Positions 45,532 to 55,515 of a stretch of 64,000 nt of DNA are shown piece by piece. The translations under genes were made by a program, and so were the position numbers. Source of the stretch: Psychrobacter lutiphocae DSM 21542. GTDB lineage: Bacteria; Pseudomonadota; Gammaproteobacteria; Pseudomonadales; Moraxellaceae. The DNA is taken from assembly GCF_000382145.1 (NCBI RefSeq), contig NZ_KB907626.1:59271-123270 (forward strand), in the 5' to 3' direction. A model generated the notes under the pieces. The model saw nothing but the letters and a program-made list of their open reading frames with translations, was not told where the DNA came from and made no database searches. The first letter of the stretch is position 1. Each line of letters begins with the position of its first letter.

Positions 45532-46719
45532 ATGAGCTTACCAGGATTAGATTTTCAACTAGGCGAAGACATTCAAGCATTGCGTGATTCGGTCAGAAGT
45601 TTTGCTGAAAAAGAGATAGTGCCCCGCGCAGGCGACATTGATCGCAATGATGCATTTCCGATGGACTTATGGCAAAAAATGGGTGAATTGGGTCTGCATG
45701 GTATCACCGTTCCTGAACAATTCGGCGGTGTTGATATGGGCTATGTGGCGCATATGATAGCGATGGAAGAGATTAGCCGAGCCTCTGCCTCTGTGGGCCT
45801 AAGCTATGGCGCTCACTCAAATCTGTGCGTCAATCAAATTAAACGCAATGGTAGTGACGCACAAAAACAAAAGTTTTTACCTAAGTTGATCAGTGGTGAG
45901 TTTATCGGTGCTTTGGCCATGAGTGAGCCCGGTGCGGGCTCGGATGTCACCAGTATGAAACTGCGAGCAGAAGCCAAAGACGGCGGTTATGTATTAAATG
46001 GCACAAAAATGTGGATTACCAATGGTCCAGACGCCGATGTAATGGTAGTCTATGCCAAAACCAATCCAGAGCTTGGTGCAAAAGGCATCACGGCTTTTTT
46101 AGTAGAGAAGGGCATGGAAGGCTTTGGCACCGCACAGAAGCTTGACAAGTTAGGCATGCGAGGCAGTCATACTGGTGAGATGATCTTTAATAACGTATTT
46201 GTGCCCGAAGATAATATTTTGGGTGGTCTTAATAAAGGCGTGCAAGTATTAATGAGTGGTCTTGACTATGAGCGTGCGGTGCTGGCAGCCGGACCCATAG
46301 GTATTATGCAAGCGGTGATGGATAATGTAATTCCTTATATTCATGATCGCAAGCAATTTGGTCAGTCTATTGGTGAGTTCCAGTTGATTCAGGGCAAAGT
46401 GGCGGATATGTACACCATTTTACAAGCCGGTCGCAGCTTTTTATATACTGTGGGTAAAAACTTAGACTTGCTGGATGCACGTGGAGAAGGTCACAGTCGT
46501 GAGATTCGCAAAGACTGTGCCAGTGTCATTCTTTGGTGTGCTGAAAAAGCCACTTGGATGGCAGGTGAAGGGGTACAAATTTTTGGCGGTAATGGTTATA
46601 CCAATGAATATCCTTTAGGTCGTCTGTGGCGTGATGCCAAGCTGTATGAGATAGGCGCAGGTACCAGTGAAATTCGCAGGATGTTGATTGGTCGTGAATT
46701 GTTTAACGAAACCAAATAA
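45532..46719 (+). CDS. liuA: Isovaleryl-CoA dehydrogenase
   Basis: LiuA is the FAD enzyme that makes 3-methylcrotonyl-CoA from isovaleryl-CoA. The 395-residue acyl-CoA dehydrogenase has [38 protein letters not shown] and [11 protein letters not shown], and its catalytic Glu lies in [16 protein letters not shown], the position specific to isovaleryl-CoA dehydrogenases. AAAGGGATATTT precedes the ATG. liuA is last here, whereas in Pseudomonas it is first; no liuR regulator is in the window. Confidence 0.93.
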   Translation: MSLPGLDFQLGEDIQALRDSVRSFAEKEIVPRAGDIDRNDAFPMDLWQKMGELGLHGITVPEQFGGVDMGYVAHMIAMEEISRASASVGLSYGAHSNLCVNQIKRNGSDAQKQKFLPKLISGEFIGALAMSEPGAGSDVTSMKLRAEAKDGGYVLNGTKMWITNGPDADVMVVYAKTNPELGAKGITAFLVEKGMEGFGTAQKLDKLGMRGSHTGEMIFNNVFVPEDNILGGLNKGVQVLMSGLDYERAVLAAGPIGIMQAVMDNVIPYIHDRKQFGQSIGEFQLIQGKVADMYTILQAGRSFLYTVGKNLDLLDARGEGHSREIRKDCASVILWCAEKATWMAGEGVQIFGGNGYTNEYPLGRLWRDAKLYEIGAGTSEIRRMLIGRELFNETK

Positions 46720-46730
46720 GACGGCCTTTA

Positions 46731-46756
46731 ATATTTGAGATGTATATTTGAGATGC
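46731..46756. repeat. 13-bp tandem duplication
   Basis: ATATTTGAGATGT (46731-46743) is followed by ATATTTGAGATGC, just after liuA. Confidence 0.8.
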
Positions 46757-46821
46757 ATTTTTCATTAACCAGCTAATGCAATTAATCAACTCGCATAACC
46801 AATTTGCATAATCAGCCAACT

Positions 46822-46858
46822 AAACGTCTCATTCTCATGATTGGGGCGTTTTTTTGTT
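46822..46858 (+). terminator. Terminator of the liu operon
   Basis: AAACGTCTCAT pairs with ATTGGGGCGTTT using G-U pairs, followed by seven T. It ends the liuBCDEA operon. Confidence 0.82.
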
Positions 46859-46870
46859 GAATTAATAGTA

Positions 46871-46974
46871 ATACCAAATCTGAAAATTAAGATATCGAGG
46901 AAAACGAGTGCAAATGCTACAAGTAGTAGATTTAGCGAGTTTGACAAAGATAGGTTATTTTTCAGAAAAGGTAT
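46871..46974. mobile_element. 104-bp miniature element, copy 1 (F4)
   Basis: The ends ATACCAAATCTGAAAA and TTTTCAGAAAAGGTAT are imperfect inverted repeats. The whole 104 bp recurs, reversed, at 54196-54299 with only a few differences. No open frame of note lies inside. Confidence 0.85.
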
Positions 46975-47075
46975 AAGATAGTAAGTACGGAGTAGTGAAA
47001 TAGGATAGAAGGTAAAGAAAATAGCAAAAAAAAACGAAGCCTATCCATCATAAATAACCGCCTAAATAAATAAGC

Positions 47076-47110
47076 GTATCAATTAAAAGTATCAATTAAA
47101 AGTATCAATA
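47076..47110. repeat. 13-bp tandem repeat, 2.7 copies
   Basis: GTATCAATTAAAA is repeated with period 13 from 47076, ending in GTATCAATA directly at the ribosome-binding site (AAGGACG) of the rubredoxin fusion gene. Confidence 0.85.
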
Positions 47111-47120
47111 AGGACGCATA

Positions 47121-48521
47121 ATGACCATCACCCAATATGAATGCCAAGCTTGTGGTTGGAGCTATCCACCACAATCAGATATCCAATCAGACACTCAATT
47201 AGACACCCAGCCCCTTGCTTTTGCCGACTTACCCAGCAGCTTTAGTTGTCCCTTATGTGGGGCAGGTAAGACAGAGTTTGTGCCAGTGCAGGCAACAGAT
47301 TCAAGCGATCAGCATCTAAGCATGAAAACAGCGGCTGATGATATTGTAATTATCGGTGCTGGGCTGGCAGGCTGGGCAGTGGTAGATGCTCTGCGAGCAC
47401 AAGATGACATAGTGGGGATCACCCTAGTTACTGCTGACAGTGGCGCTCGTTATCACAAACCCATGCTATCAGTCGCTTTTAGTCAAAATAAAACGGCAAA
47501 AGATTTAATGAGAGCGAGTGGTGAAGACGCAAGTGACAAAGCAAATATCACCTTATTGTCGCACACCACAGTGCATTTCATTGATAGTCATAATAAAGTG
47601 ATAAAAACTGATAAAGGCGATGTGGCGTACGCTAATCTAGTACTCGCTATGGGTGCAACTCCAGCCATCCCACCTTGCTTTAGTGACTTGCCAGAGCAGG
47701 AGATTTGGCATATCAATCACATTGATAGCTTTCATAACATTCAGCAGGCGCTATCTAATACAGATGTCAGTACAGATTCTAAACACATTGCGGTTATTGG
47801 TGCGGGTATGGTAGGCACTGAGATTGCAGAGGATCTGACCAAAGCGGGACATCAAGTGACCTTGCTAGATACAAATGACACACCACTAGCAATGATGCTA
47901 CCTAGTATAGTAACCGATATTATTAAAGAGGCGTTAGAGGCGCAAGGTATTGAATTCTTAGGCGGTAGTCGGGTTGATGCAGTTGAGAGAACGCCAAAGG
48001 GTGGTTATCAATTAACCATTACCTGCTGTGATAGTGGAAAGCAACAGGTCATCACTGTTGACAATATCTTAATAAGCACTGGTCTAAAAGTTGACCCACG
48101 CCTACCAAATACAGCGGGGATTAACACCGATAATGCGCTAGGTATTGAGGTGGACGAAGGCAGTTTGCAAACCCAAGTGCCACATATTTATGCGATTGGT
48201 GACTGTATGTCAATAGGTGGTATCGCATGTCGTTACGTGGCCCCATTACGTGCTCAGGCGGCAACCATTGCTGCGCATATTTTGGGTCAGCAGCAACCAC
48301 ATTATATCCATCAGGCCTATATTCACAAACCACCCATGATACGTTTAAAAAACAAGTCGATTTCGATTAGCGCTACTGGCACGCCAAGAGCTGATGAGTC
48401 GCATGGACAATGGCGGGTGGTGAGTGATACTCAGTCTGAAACCAGTCAGGATATGCTGTTAGAGCAGGTGACAGATGCCGGTGAGGTGGTGGCGACGTTG
48501 ACGGTTAAGCAGCCGCTTTAA
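47121..48521 (+). CDS. Rubredoxin / rubredoxin-NAD reductase fusion
   Basis: This 466-residue protein joins two electron carriers usually made as separate proteins. Residues 1-60 are a rubredoxin-like domain with iron cysteines in YECQACGWSYP and FSCPLCGAGKTEF; its middle is longer and Gln/Asp-rich compared with stand-alone rubredoxin. From residue 73 an FAD-dependent reductase follows with IVIIGAGLAGWAVVDAL, IAVIGAGMVGTEIAEDL (NAD site) and HIYAIGDCMSIGG. Such a protein can pass electrons from NADH to alkane hydroxylase or to oxygen-stress reductases. An AlkM-type hydroxylase lies 10 kb away. AAGGACGC precedes the ATG. Confidence 0.88.
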   Translation: MTITQYECQACGWSYPPQSDIQSDTQLDTQPLAFADLPSSFSCPLCGAGKTEFVPVQATDSSDQHLSMKTAADDIVIIGAGLAGWAVVDALRAQDDIVGITLVTADSGARYHKPMLSVAFSQNKTAKDLMRASGEDASDKANITLLSHTTVHFIDSHNKVIKTDKGDVAYANLVLAMGATPAIPPCFSDLPEQEIWHINHIDSFHNIQQALSNTDVSTDSKHIAVIGAGMVGTEIAEDLTKAGHQVTLLDTNDTPLAMMLPSIVTDIIKEALEAQGIEFLGGSRVDAVERTPKGGYQLTITCCDSGKQQVITVDNILISTGLKVDPRLPNTAGINTDNALGIEVDEGSLQTQVPHIYAIGDCMSIGGIACRYVAPLRAQAATIAAHILGQQQPHYIHQAYIHKPPMIRLKNKSISISATGTPRADESHGQWRVVSDTQSETSQDMLLEQVTDAGEVVATLTVKQPL

Positions 48522-48639
48522 GTTTAGAGTATTTATATTTAGAGTTAATAATTTTTGGTTAATATTGCTGTGAGTTAAGGCTATCTGCTTGAAACCGAGC
48601 TGATTATAAATCAGTTAAACGCGTAAAATTAGTACAATA

Positions 48640-48687
48640 AAAAGCCCAGCTACTATTTAAATTGTTTAAATGGCTGGGCTTTTTTTA
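48640..48687. terminator. Bidirectional terminator
   Basis: AAAGCCCAGC (48641-48650) and GCTGGGCTTT (48673-48682) pair perfectly, with A upstream and T downstream, between convergent genes. Confidence 0.9.
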
Positions 48688-48715
48688 TGCTTGAGTTGCG
48701 CTTATTTATGGCGAC

Positions 48716-49297
48716 TTATTTAGTTTGGAACCAACTGTCTGCTTGGTGACGGGCATTTGCCACATCAGAGCTAGATAGGTTTAATGCTAACTGACCAATT
48801 TTACCCCGTGCTTTATCGCGCACCTGCTCGTTTAGCATCCCATCACGAGCTGATAGCTCATACCATTTATAAGCATCCACTAGCTTACGCTGTTTTTCAT
48901 CAATTAAGGCTAGGGTGTAGCTTGCACGGTTGTCACCACGCTTAGCAGCACGTTCTAGCCAGTAACGGGCTTGTTGTTCATTTACAGCAACGCCTTCACC
49001 ACGCGCATACATGATGCCAAGGTTTAATTGGGCTGGAGTTACATTTTGGTTGGCAGCACGGGTGTACCATTCAATGGCTTTCAACGAGTTTTTGGTTACA
49101 CCAATGCCCTTTTGGTAACGTTTTGCTAAGTAAAACTGAGCATGGTCATTACCTTGGTTAGCACGAGCAGTTAAGTCACTAATACTCATTTGCTCATAAC
49201 GAGAAGAGTCTAATGGAATGTTGGCGATCAAATCAGCTTGAGCAATACCAGCGGTACAAAAGAAAGCGGTAAATAACGTGGCTTGTAGTAGTTTCAT
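48716..49297 (-). CDS. Secreted Sel1-repeat protein
   Basis: This 193-residue protein has a signal peptide (KLLQATLFTAFFCTAGIAQA) and then two to three Sel1-type helical repeats: AQFYLAKRYQKGIGVTKNS, AQLNLGIMYARGEGVAVNE and a more divergent ASYTLALIDEKQRKL. Sel1 repeats act as protein-binding scaffolds; the partner is unknown. The ATG at 49297 is preferred over 49312 because it starts the signal peptide. It stands alone, convergent with the rubredoxin fusion. Confidence 0.82.
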   Translation of the reverse strand: MKLLQATLFTAFFCTAGIAQADLIANIPLDSSRYEQMSISDLTARANQGNDHAQFYLAKRYQKGIGVTKNSLKAIEWYTRAANQNVTPAQLNLGIMYARGEGVAVNEQQARYWLERAAKRGDNRASYTLALIDEKQRKLVDAYKWYELSARDGMLNEQVRDKARGKIGQLALNLSSSDVANARHQADSWFQTK

Positions 49298-49340
49298 AAT
49301 GGGTATGTCCAAAAAATGACGGTATTTAAATGCAAAAAGA

Positions 49341-49372
49341 TCTGATAGTGTTAAAATCTGATAGTGTTAAAA
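49341..49372. repeat. 16-bp tandem duplication upstream of the Sel1 gene
   Basis: TCTGATAGTGTTAAAA occurs twice in direct succession (49341-49356 and 49357-49372). Confidence 0.88.
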
Positions 49373-49756
49373 CGAGTTGTGTTTAAGCTTATCTATACTT
49401 AAAACGTCTAATTTAGCTTAAAGTATCTGACAGGTTTAAAGTCGTTTATTTAATTCGTTATTTATTCAATTGGCCGTTTTTTCAATTGAACATTATTTAG
49501 GTACAGCCTGAGAATAGATGTAAAAGCGATAACATACCGCCTACATGATTTACATAGCTTAACACCCACATTAACGAAATTCAAACTGATCCTAGGCTAA
49601 ATTAACATAGAAAAATGATTATTAAGTCAAATTTTGGTTATATTTGTAACAAAGTAAGACAGGCAAGCTTGTAGTAACAAACTGTTAATTTTAGCTACAA
49701 GATATCACGATATATTTACATATATTAAATGGCATTGAATATACAGCCACTATTGC
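49373..49756. other. A+T-rich spacer between the Sel1 gene and metW
   Basis: About 380 bases with no open frame, terminator or recognised operator. It holds the upstream region of the Sel1 gene and the 3' side of metW. Confidence 0.4.
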
Positions 49757-50380
49757 TTATGGTTTGGATTTCGTTACCCGATAAATGGCCACATCTGCCA
49801 ACAGGTTTGGCACTTTTTTGATAATAGAAGATATCAAAGCAGAGTGCTTTTTGGAGCCAAAGCCTGAGTCGGTTACCGCAAAACGATTGATGATTTTAAT
49901 GTCATTATCGGCGCACAATTTTTCAAAGTCTTTGAAAGTGCATAAGTGTATGTTTGGGGTGTTATACCACTCATAAGGTAAAGCTTCAGAGACGGGCATT
50001 AACCCCTTTAAGCCCAAATGTAATCGGTTTTGCCAGTGTGCAAAGTTTGGGAAGGTAATGATGGCTTCACGAGCAACTCGTAGCATATCAAGCAGTAACA
50101 CATCTGGTGCCTTAACCGCTTGTAGAGCTCTTGCCATTACTACTGTATCAAAGCTGTTGTCTGCAAAGCGTGCCAAACCATCATTGAGGTCTTGCTCAAT
50201 AATGTTCAGTCCTTTGGCAATGGCCTCATTAATCTTATCCTCATCGAGCTCTAGACCATAGCCAGTTACACCCAAGGTATGTTGCATCTGCTCAAGTAAT
50301 GAGCCATCACCACAGCCTAAGTCAAGCACTCGAGAGTGAGGGGTAATCCAGCGTTTGGCAAGTTGATGATCTATTCTCAT
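49757..50380 (-). CDS. metW: MetW, methyltransferase-like partner of MetX
   Basis: MetW is a class I methyltransferase-fold protein found next to MetX and needed for methionine synthesis in Pseudomonas-type bacteria. The 207 residues have the SAM-like motif [15 protein letters not shown] and family segments [32 protein letters not shown] and [19 protein letters not shown]. Its ATG overlaps the metX stop by four bases, so the two are coupled. The exact biochemical role is unsettled. Confidence 0.95.
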   Translation of the reverse strand: MRIDHQLAKRWITPHSRVLDLGCGDGSLLEQMQHTLGVTGYGLELDEDKINEAIAKGLNIIEQDLNDGLARFADNSFDTVVMARALQAVKAPDVLLLDMLRVAREAIITFPNFAHWQNRLHLGLKGLMPVSEALPYEWYNTPNIHLCTFKDFEKLCADNDIKIINRFAVTDSGFGSKKHSALISSIIKKVPNLLADVAIYRVTKSKP

Positions 50381-51636
50381 GCTAAGCGCTCCTTATGGTT
50401 GTTTTGGGTGGATGAGGGGCTTGTATTAGCCAAGGTAGTATTAGTCAAAGTAGTATTAGTCAAAAAAGGGGCGTTTAAAAAGCCTCTGACTGCGCCCATA
50501 TAACGAGGGATATCAAATAAGAATGAGTCGTGACCATGAGGCGCATCAACATTGACATAGCTGACAGGCTTGTCATTTGCCATTAGGGCATCGACAACCT
50601 CTTGTGAGCGTGCAGGGGCAAAGCGCCAGTCGGTAGTAAAGGACACGACCAGATATTGACACTGGGTATGTTTTAACGTTTGCTTTAAGGCATCCATATC
50701 TGACAGACTGTCATCGTCAACATAGCCACGAGTGGGGTCAAAGTAGTCGAGTGCCTTGGTCATTAACAAATAAGTATTGGCGTCAAAGTTTTTGCTAAAG
50801 CGTTCACCTTGATAGCGTAAGTAGCTTTCGACTTGAAATTCTACGTCATAGCCATACATAAATTTGCCTGACTTTAGATCACGGCCAAATTTGGACTTCA
50901 TCGCATCTTCGGTCAAGTAGGTAATGTGGCCAACCATACGTGCCAAAATTAGCCCACGGCGTGGATAGGTGCCGGCTTCTAAGTAGCGACCTTTGTTAAA
51001 GTCAGGATCTGACAATATAGATTGGCGTGCGACTTCATTAAAGGCAATATTTTGTGCTGACAGCTTGGGCGTACTGGCGATAATCACACAGCGCTTTAAG
51101 CGATCTGGGTAATCTACCGACCATTGTAGCGCCTGCATACCGCCCATGGAGCCACCAACGATGGCATGCCATACCTCAATGCCCAAGCGATCAGATAGCA
51201 TAGCTTGGGTTGTCACCCAGTCTTTGATGGTAATCAGAGGAAAGTCTGGACCATAGGGCTTGTCCGTTACTGGATTAGGGGTAGTGGGACCTGTTGAGCC
51301 GTGGCAACTGCCAATATTATTAAGACATACCACAAAATAGCGAGTGGTATCTATGGCTTTACCTGGGCCTATCATGTTGTCCCACCAGCCTGGTTTTTTG
51401 TCATCAATACTGTGCCAGCCAGCAGCATGGTGGCTACCAGATAAGGCGTGACAGATTAAAATAGCATTAGATTTGTCAGTATTTAAAGTGCCATAGGTCT
51501 CATAAACCAAGTCAAATTCTGGCAGGATACGGTTACATTCCAAGGTTAATGGGGTATCAAAATGCATGGTCTGTGGCGTGACAATTCCCACAGAGTTGGC
51601 AAATTTTGGATCTGTCGTGGTCGCTTGGATACTCAA
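50377..51636 (-). CDS. metX: Homoserine O-acyltransferase
   Basis: MetX acylates homoserine at the start of methionine synthesis. The 419-residue alpha/beta-hydrolase protein has the nucleophile in [28 protein letters not shown] with the catalytic His, and the [14 protein letters not shown] loop. The start is TTG with TGAGGT upstream. Whether acetyl- or succinyl-CoA is used cannot be told by eye. The C terminus carries a Thr/Asn/Leu repeat ([14 protein letters not shown]) just before the metW overlap, a coding echo of short tandem duplication. Confidence 0.93.
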   Translation of the reverse strand: MSIQATTTDPKFANSVGIVTPQTMHFDTPLTLECNRILPEFDLVYETYGTLNTDKSNAILICHALSGSHHAAGWHSIDDKKPGWWDNMIGPGKAIDTTRYFVVCLNNIGSCHGSTGPTTPNPVTDKPYGPDFPLITIKDWVTTQAMLSDRLGIEVWHAIVGGSMGGMQALQWSVDYPDRLKRCVIIASTPKLSAQNIAFNEVARQSILSDPDFNKGRYLEAGTYPRRGLILARMVGHITYLTEDAMKSKFGRDLKSGKFMYGYDVEFQVESYLRYQGERFSKNFDANTYLLMTKALDYFDPTRGYVDDDSLSDMDALKQTLKHTQCQYLVVSFTTDWRFAPARSQEVVDALMANDKPVSYVNVDAPHGHDSFLFDIPRYMGAVRGFLNAPFLTNTTLTNTTLANTSPSSTQNNHKERLA

Positions 51637-51676
51637 AATTACCTCAATAATGATGTTAAAGTGATGTTAAATCTGT

Positions 51677-51737
51677 GATTATAGCTTGTAGTTGATTATA
51701 GCTTGTAGTTGATTATAGCTTGTAGTTGATTATAGCT
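51677..51737. repeat. 17-bp tandem repeat upstream of metX, 3.6 copies
   Basis: GATTATAGCTTGTAGTT is repeated at 51677, 51694 and 51711, then a partial copy. It lies 41 bases upstream of the metX start, inside its probable promoter/leader. Confidence 0.92.
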
Positions 51738-51900
51738 CTTATTTTCGTGTGATAACACTGTTAAACAAACCGTTGCATAATCAGTAAACCTAGATATCTT
51801 ATAAGTCTATATAATCTATCTGCTTTAAGCCGCTTAAACAGGTTAAATTAAATAAATACGTTAAATTAAATTGATTAGGAAAAAGGATAATTTGTTTGCT

Positions 51901-52923
51901 ATGAAACCACATCACCCTCCTCGTATTGCGGTATTATTGGTTAATCTAGGAACTCCGGATGAGCCAACAGCACCAGCGGTACGCCGTTATTTAAAGCAAT
52001 TTTTATCCGATCCTCGAGTGATAGAAATTCCCCAATTTTTATGGGCAATTATTTTAAATCTATTTGTATTGCCTACCCGTCCGAAGCGGGTAGCAGAGGC
52101 TTATGCTACGATTTGGGAAGGTGACTCTCCTATTCGTAAGATATTACAACAGCAAGTGACCAAGTTACAACAACGATTAGAGGGCAGTATCAACACAGCT
52201 GATATCAGTGTGCATCCTGCGATGACTTATGGTAACCCAGGGATAGTAGATGTGTTGGATAGGCTAAGTGCTGAGGGTGTAGAGCAGTTTGTTATTTTAC
52301 CATTATTTCCACAGTACTCGGCAACTTCCGCAGGTGCAGTGTATGATGCGGTGAGTAAATGGTCGCTACAACAGCGCAATCTACCAAGCTTTACTATAAT
52401 CAAAGACTACTTTACACATCCGTTATATATTAACGCTTTAGTGGACTCAATACGGCGTTTTCAAGCTGAACATGGTAAGCCTGAAAAGCTGATGTTTAGC
52501 TTCCACGGGATACCACAGCCTTATGCTGATAAAGGTGATCCTTACCCTGAGCGTTGTAAAGCAACAGCGACTTTAGTAGCGCAAGAGCTTGGCTTGAATG
52601 ATGATGAATGGATTATTAGCTTTCAATCTCGCTTTGGTAAGCAAGAATGGGTCAAGCCATATACTGATGTAACGTTAGAGGCGTGGGGTAAGTCTGGTGT
52701 AGGCTCGGTGCAGGTGGTTAGTCCTGCATTTTCTGCTGATTGTTTGGAAACCTTAGAAGAGCTGGCGATTGAAAATAGAGATAATTTTTTGCAAGCAGGC
52801 GGGCAGGAATATTCATATATCCCTGCATTGAATGATGATGAAGCACATATTGATCTCATTGAAGCACTGGTTAAGCCGCTGGTAATAGGTTGGGCACAAA
52901 GTCAGCTACAAGTGAGGGTGTAA
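51901..52923 (+). CDS. hemH: Ferrochelatase
   Basis: Ferrochelatase inserts ferrous iron into protoporphyrin IX, ending protoheme synthesis, at the inner membrane face. The product (340 residues from ATG 51901) has [48 protein letters not shown], the catalytic His in FSFHGIP and the [15 protein letters not shown] motif. The start is uncertain: AAAAGGA at 51881 favours TTG 51892, while ATG 51901 is nine bases later and TTG 51871 gives the longest frame. It is monocistronic. Confidence 0.95.
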   Translation: MKPHHPPRIAVLLVNLGTPDEPTAPAVRRYLKQFLSDPRVIEIPQFLWAIILNLFVLPTRPKRVAEAYATIWEGDSPIRKILQQQVTKLQQRLEGSINTADISVHPAMTYGNPGIVDVLDRLSAEGVEQFVILPLFPQYSATSAGAVYDAVSKWSLQQRNLPSFTIIKDYFTHPLYINALVDSIRRFQAEHGKPEKLMFSFHGIPQPYADKGDPYPERCKATATLVAQELGLNDDEWIISFQSRFGKQEWVKPYTDVTLEAWGKSGVGSVQVVSPAFSADCLETLEELAIENRDNFLQAGGQEYSYIPALNDDEAHIDLIEALVKPLVIGWAQSQLQVRV

Positions 52924-52965
52924 GTAACCCAGTGCAGTTGCTATGAGTACATTTAGTCTTTAAAT

Positions 52966-52991
52966 GGCTTAAAGTCATTAAGCTTTAAGCC
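52966..52991 (+). terminator. Candidate hairpin after hemH
   Basis: GGCTTAAAG (52966-52974) pairs perfectly with CTTTAAGCC (52983-52991). No T run follows. Several further TTTAAGC/GCTTAAA words nearby could form alternative pairs. Confidence 0.4.
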
Positions 52992-53035
52992 AGATTATGC
53001 TTTAAGCTCAAGCCTTTTAAGCAAGGATACTTAAG

Positions 53036-53075
53036 CCAAGCGACTCAAAGCAATACCAAGCGACTCAAAGCAACA
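53036..53075. repeat. 20-bp tandem duplication
   Basis: CCAAGCGACTCAAAGCAATA at 53036-53055 is repeated at 53056-53075 (last base or two differ) between convergent hemH and a dehydrogenase gene. Confidence 0.85.
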
Positions 53076-53140
53076 CTCAGTGACGAAACTAAGTGATATT
53101 AATCAACACTAAAGCCTACTAAAAGCAACACTAAAGTCCA

Positions 53141-53938
53141 CTAAGCACCGACCATTTTGTTGACCCAACGTACCAATCCAGCACTTGGTGCAACTTGTGC
53201 TAAGGTGCTAAATATTTTGGCAGGTATGCCAACCGAATAGTGAGTTTTGGTCAGCTTGGTGTTTGGCGAGGTGGCTAGTTTGCAAAGTAGCTTACCTACA
53301 TCTTCTGGAGTTAGATTTAAGCCTAAACGATCAATGCTGGTGACATGTACCCCTTTGGTCATATCGGTTTTGACCCACAATGGCATGACGTCAATCACTT
53401 TAATGCCTTTGGGTTCAAACTCAATATTTAATGCTTCGGTCAAGCCACGTACAAAAAACTTGCTAGCAGAATAAGGAGCGATTTCTGGTTGTCCGTATAT
53501 AGCAGAGGCAGAAGACAGATTGATAATTTTTTCAAACTTTTGTCCTGTCATACGACTGCCTACTTTATGACAGCCAATCAGCACGCCTTTGCAGTTAATA
53601 TCAATCAGTTTTAATTGAGCATCTAGGTCTGTGTCAGGCAATATACCTGTTACCAAAATACCAGCATTATTAATTAAGACATCAATACGACCAAATTTTT
53701 CAGTCATGAGATCTATGGCGCTATCCCAGTCTTCAGAGCGAGTCACATCTAAGTTACCCTGTATAATTGAGTTGGATTCGATGGCCTTTTTAAACGCCTT
53801 GTCGTTCAACGAAGATTCTAATTTGGCCATGTCAATATCGAATAAGCCAAGATTATGACCTTTAGTAGCTAGTTTTTTTGCGGTAGCTAGACCTATGCCA
53901 CGTGATGCACCAGTGATCAAAATAGATAAAGTGGTCAT
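53141..53938 (-). CDS. Short-chain dehydrogenase/reductase
   Basis: This 265-residue classical SDR has the NAD(P) motif TGASRGIG, NNAG in VLINNAGILVTG, the catalytic Ser in NLSSASAIYG, and YSASK with the Tyr and Lys. The ATG at 53938 follows AAGGAT and is chosen over a frame starting at 54016. A C-terminal helical tail (LAQVAPSAGLVRWVNKMV) resembles SDRs that act on lipids or hydrophobic alcohols. The substrate is unknown. It is transcribed towards hemH. Confidence 0.88.
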   Translation of the reverse strand: MTTLSILITGASRGIGLATAKKLATKGHNLGLFDIDMAKLESSLNDKAFKKAIESNSIIQGNLDVTRSEDWDSAIDLMTEKFGRIDVLINNAGILVTGILPDTDLDAQLKLIDINCKGVLIGCHKVGSRMTGQKFEKIINLSSASAIYGQPEIAPYSASKFFVRGLTEALNIEFEPKGIKVIDVMPLWVKTDMTKGVHVTSIDRLGLNLTPEDVGKLLCKLATSPNTKLTKTHYSVGIPAKIFSTLAQVAPSAGLVRWVNKMVGA

Positions 53939-54195
53939 TAAAGTATCCTTGTTTTTAGTTTTATTATGTTTGTTTTGTTTAAGATAAGGGCTGATGATAG
54001 TAGGGAGGGGATACAAAACTTGATTAAAAAGTGACAGTGTTAAGCCTACTTCAGGAGTGCTTGTGCATCCTAGCTTAGCTATCTGCTTAGCCCTTTTTTA
54101 GGTGAATTAAACTAAACTATATATTGATTGTACTTAAATTTCAATATAGATACCTTTATCTTCTAGTGCTGTCTTATGATGGGCGTCTTGATGTA

Positions 54196-54299
54196 ATACC
54201 TTTTCTGAAAAATAACCTATCTTTGTCAAACTCGCTAAACCTACTACTTGTAGCGTTTACACTCTTTTTCCTCGATATCTTAATTTTCAGATTTGGTAT
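54196..54299. mobile_element. 104-bp miniature element, copy 2 (F4, inverted)
   Basis: Reverse complement of the element at 46871-46974 with a few differences, the main ones around GCATTTGCACTCGT against GCGTTTACACTCTT. It starts ATACCTTTTCTGAAAA and ends TTTTCAGATTTGGTAT. It lies just after the stop of the membrane protein gene at 54317. A 61-codon frame across it is an artefact. Confidence 0.85.
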
Positions 54300-54316
54300 A
54301 AGTAGCTGACAGTAAC

Positions 54317-54841
54317 CTAGTTTGGGCATAATATCTTATTCGAGCATAAATAGTACTCAAACTTAGGTAGCTCAAAGCGCCATAAATAGACCAAAGCAAT
54401 TAAATAGATAGTCGCTTCAGAGACCTCCTCAACGACCACGCCTAGGTCATGACCAAAGAGTATGCCATGCTCACCCAAATATTGGGTAACTACCAAGGAT
54501 GCGACAATCACATACAAGGCTTTTGGCATACTACTTAAAATCCCCCATACATAGCGCCAAGCGTAGGCTAAAAACATCAAGGCGACTAATGCAATTGTAA
54601 TTAGCACCAAATCCTGCCACCAGTAATAAGAGTGATTTAAGATAAGGTAATTGTTAGGAATATACATTTTCGGTATAAAGCTTAACTCACGACGAATGGC
54701 AGATAAAAATATTAATATTGAAGCAGTCCAGAATAATCGGCCAGTGGTTAGTTGACTTTTAATGGCATATCTTGCAGTAGGAATCAAACATAGAAACAAG
54801 ACTAGGGCTTCAAGAATTTCGATCAAGCTATCTTCGGTAAT
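54317..54841 (-). CDS. Membrane protein of unknown function
   Basis: I do not recognise this family. Four to five hydrophobic segments are visible (about residues 6-22, 32-46, 70-95, 105-125 and 140-155), with an acidic LGVVVEEVSEATIYL region between the last two. A TTG at 54826 gives 169 residues but has no ribosome-binding site. AGGAG at 54851-54855 instead points to ATT at 54841 (9-base spacing) or ATC at 54844, rare initiators; an in-frame TAA lies further up and no ATG or GTG is available. The ATT start is used here. Confidence 0.6.
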   Translation of the reverse strand: MTEDSLIEILEALVLFLCLIPTARYAIKSQLTTGRLFWTASILIFLSAIRRELSFIPKMYIPNNYLILNHSYYWWQDLVLITIALVALMFLAYAWRYVWGILSSMPKALYVIVASLVVTQYLGEHGILFGHDLGVVVEEVSEATIYLIALVYLWRFELPKFEYYLCSNKILCPN

Positions 54842-54855
54842 GATGGCAGTCTCCT

Positions 54856-55515
54856 GAGTTTATTATAAATACGACTATCAGATTAATTTAATACGAGTAG
54901 ATCCAATAGGATGTGAGTTTTTATTAGTGCTCTAAACAGACGTTTACAGATATACAATGCGTATATAAGGCACGACATAGCCTAATTAGCGTATCAATTT
55001 ATGACAGCTAATTATAAGCTTAACTTAACCAATAGTATTTATATTTTATTTAGGCTTTATTATATAACCAAGAGCAGTAGTATTGCCACGATAGTTATTA
55101 GACTGGTCAGTTCAGATTGCTATATATTGTAGCCTGTTATGGTTTAATATTAATGCTGGTAGCTAGTAACAGCATTGATAAAGTATGCAAAGAGCAAAAC
55201 ACGGTTACTAAGATATTAAAAATCATTAGGGTCTGTTGAGCATGCACCTTCGTAGAAAATATTTAGCCTGGTTTCTTTGTACACGAAAATGAAATCTTTT
55301 TTCAATCTGGGTAATTTAATCCTAGTCAAGAAGCCACTATCAATAGCAAGCAAATCAGATAGCAGGCAATAAGTAATCAAAAATAGATACCATTATCAAA
55401 ATATTTATTACTCAAAAAGAACAAATAACCTTCTTGAATTTAGTGTTAATTTGGTATGTTTAAATCTACAAATAATTAGTTAATCAAAATGTAGAACGAT
55501 CAGGAGCGAAGAAAA
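54856..55515. other. A+T-rich spacer before an SDR gene
   Basis: About 660 bases without a credible gene. A stretch starting GGGTCTGTTGAGCATG near 55230 reads like the tip of an insertion sequence, but no partner end or transposase piece was found. The promoter of the next gene should be in the last 150 bases. Confidence 0.4.

Noticed and set aside
54124..54309. 61-codon frame across the F4 element copy 2
   Set aside because: Most of it is the inverted copy of a non-coding 104-bp repeat.
55225..55320. Insertion-sequence end starting GGGTCTGTTGAGC
   Set aside because: No partner inverted repeat, target duplication or transposase fragment could be found nearby.
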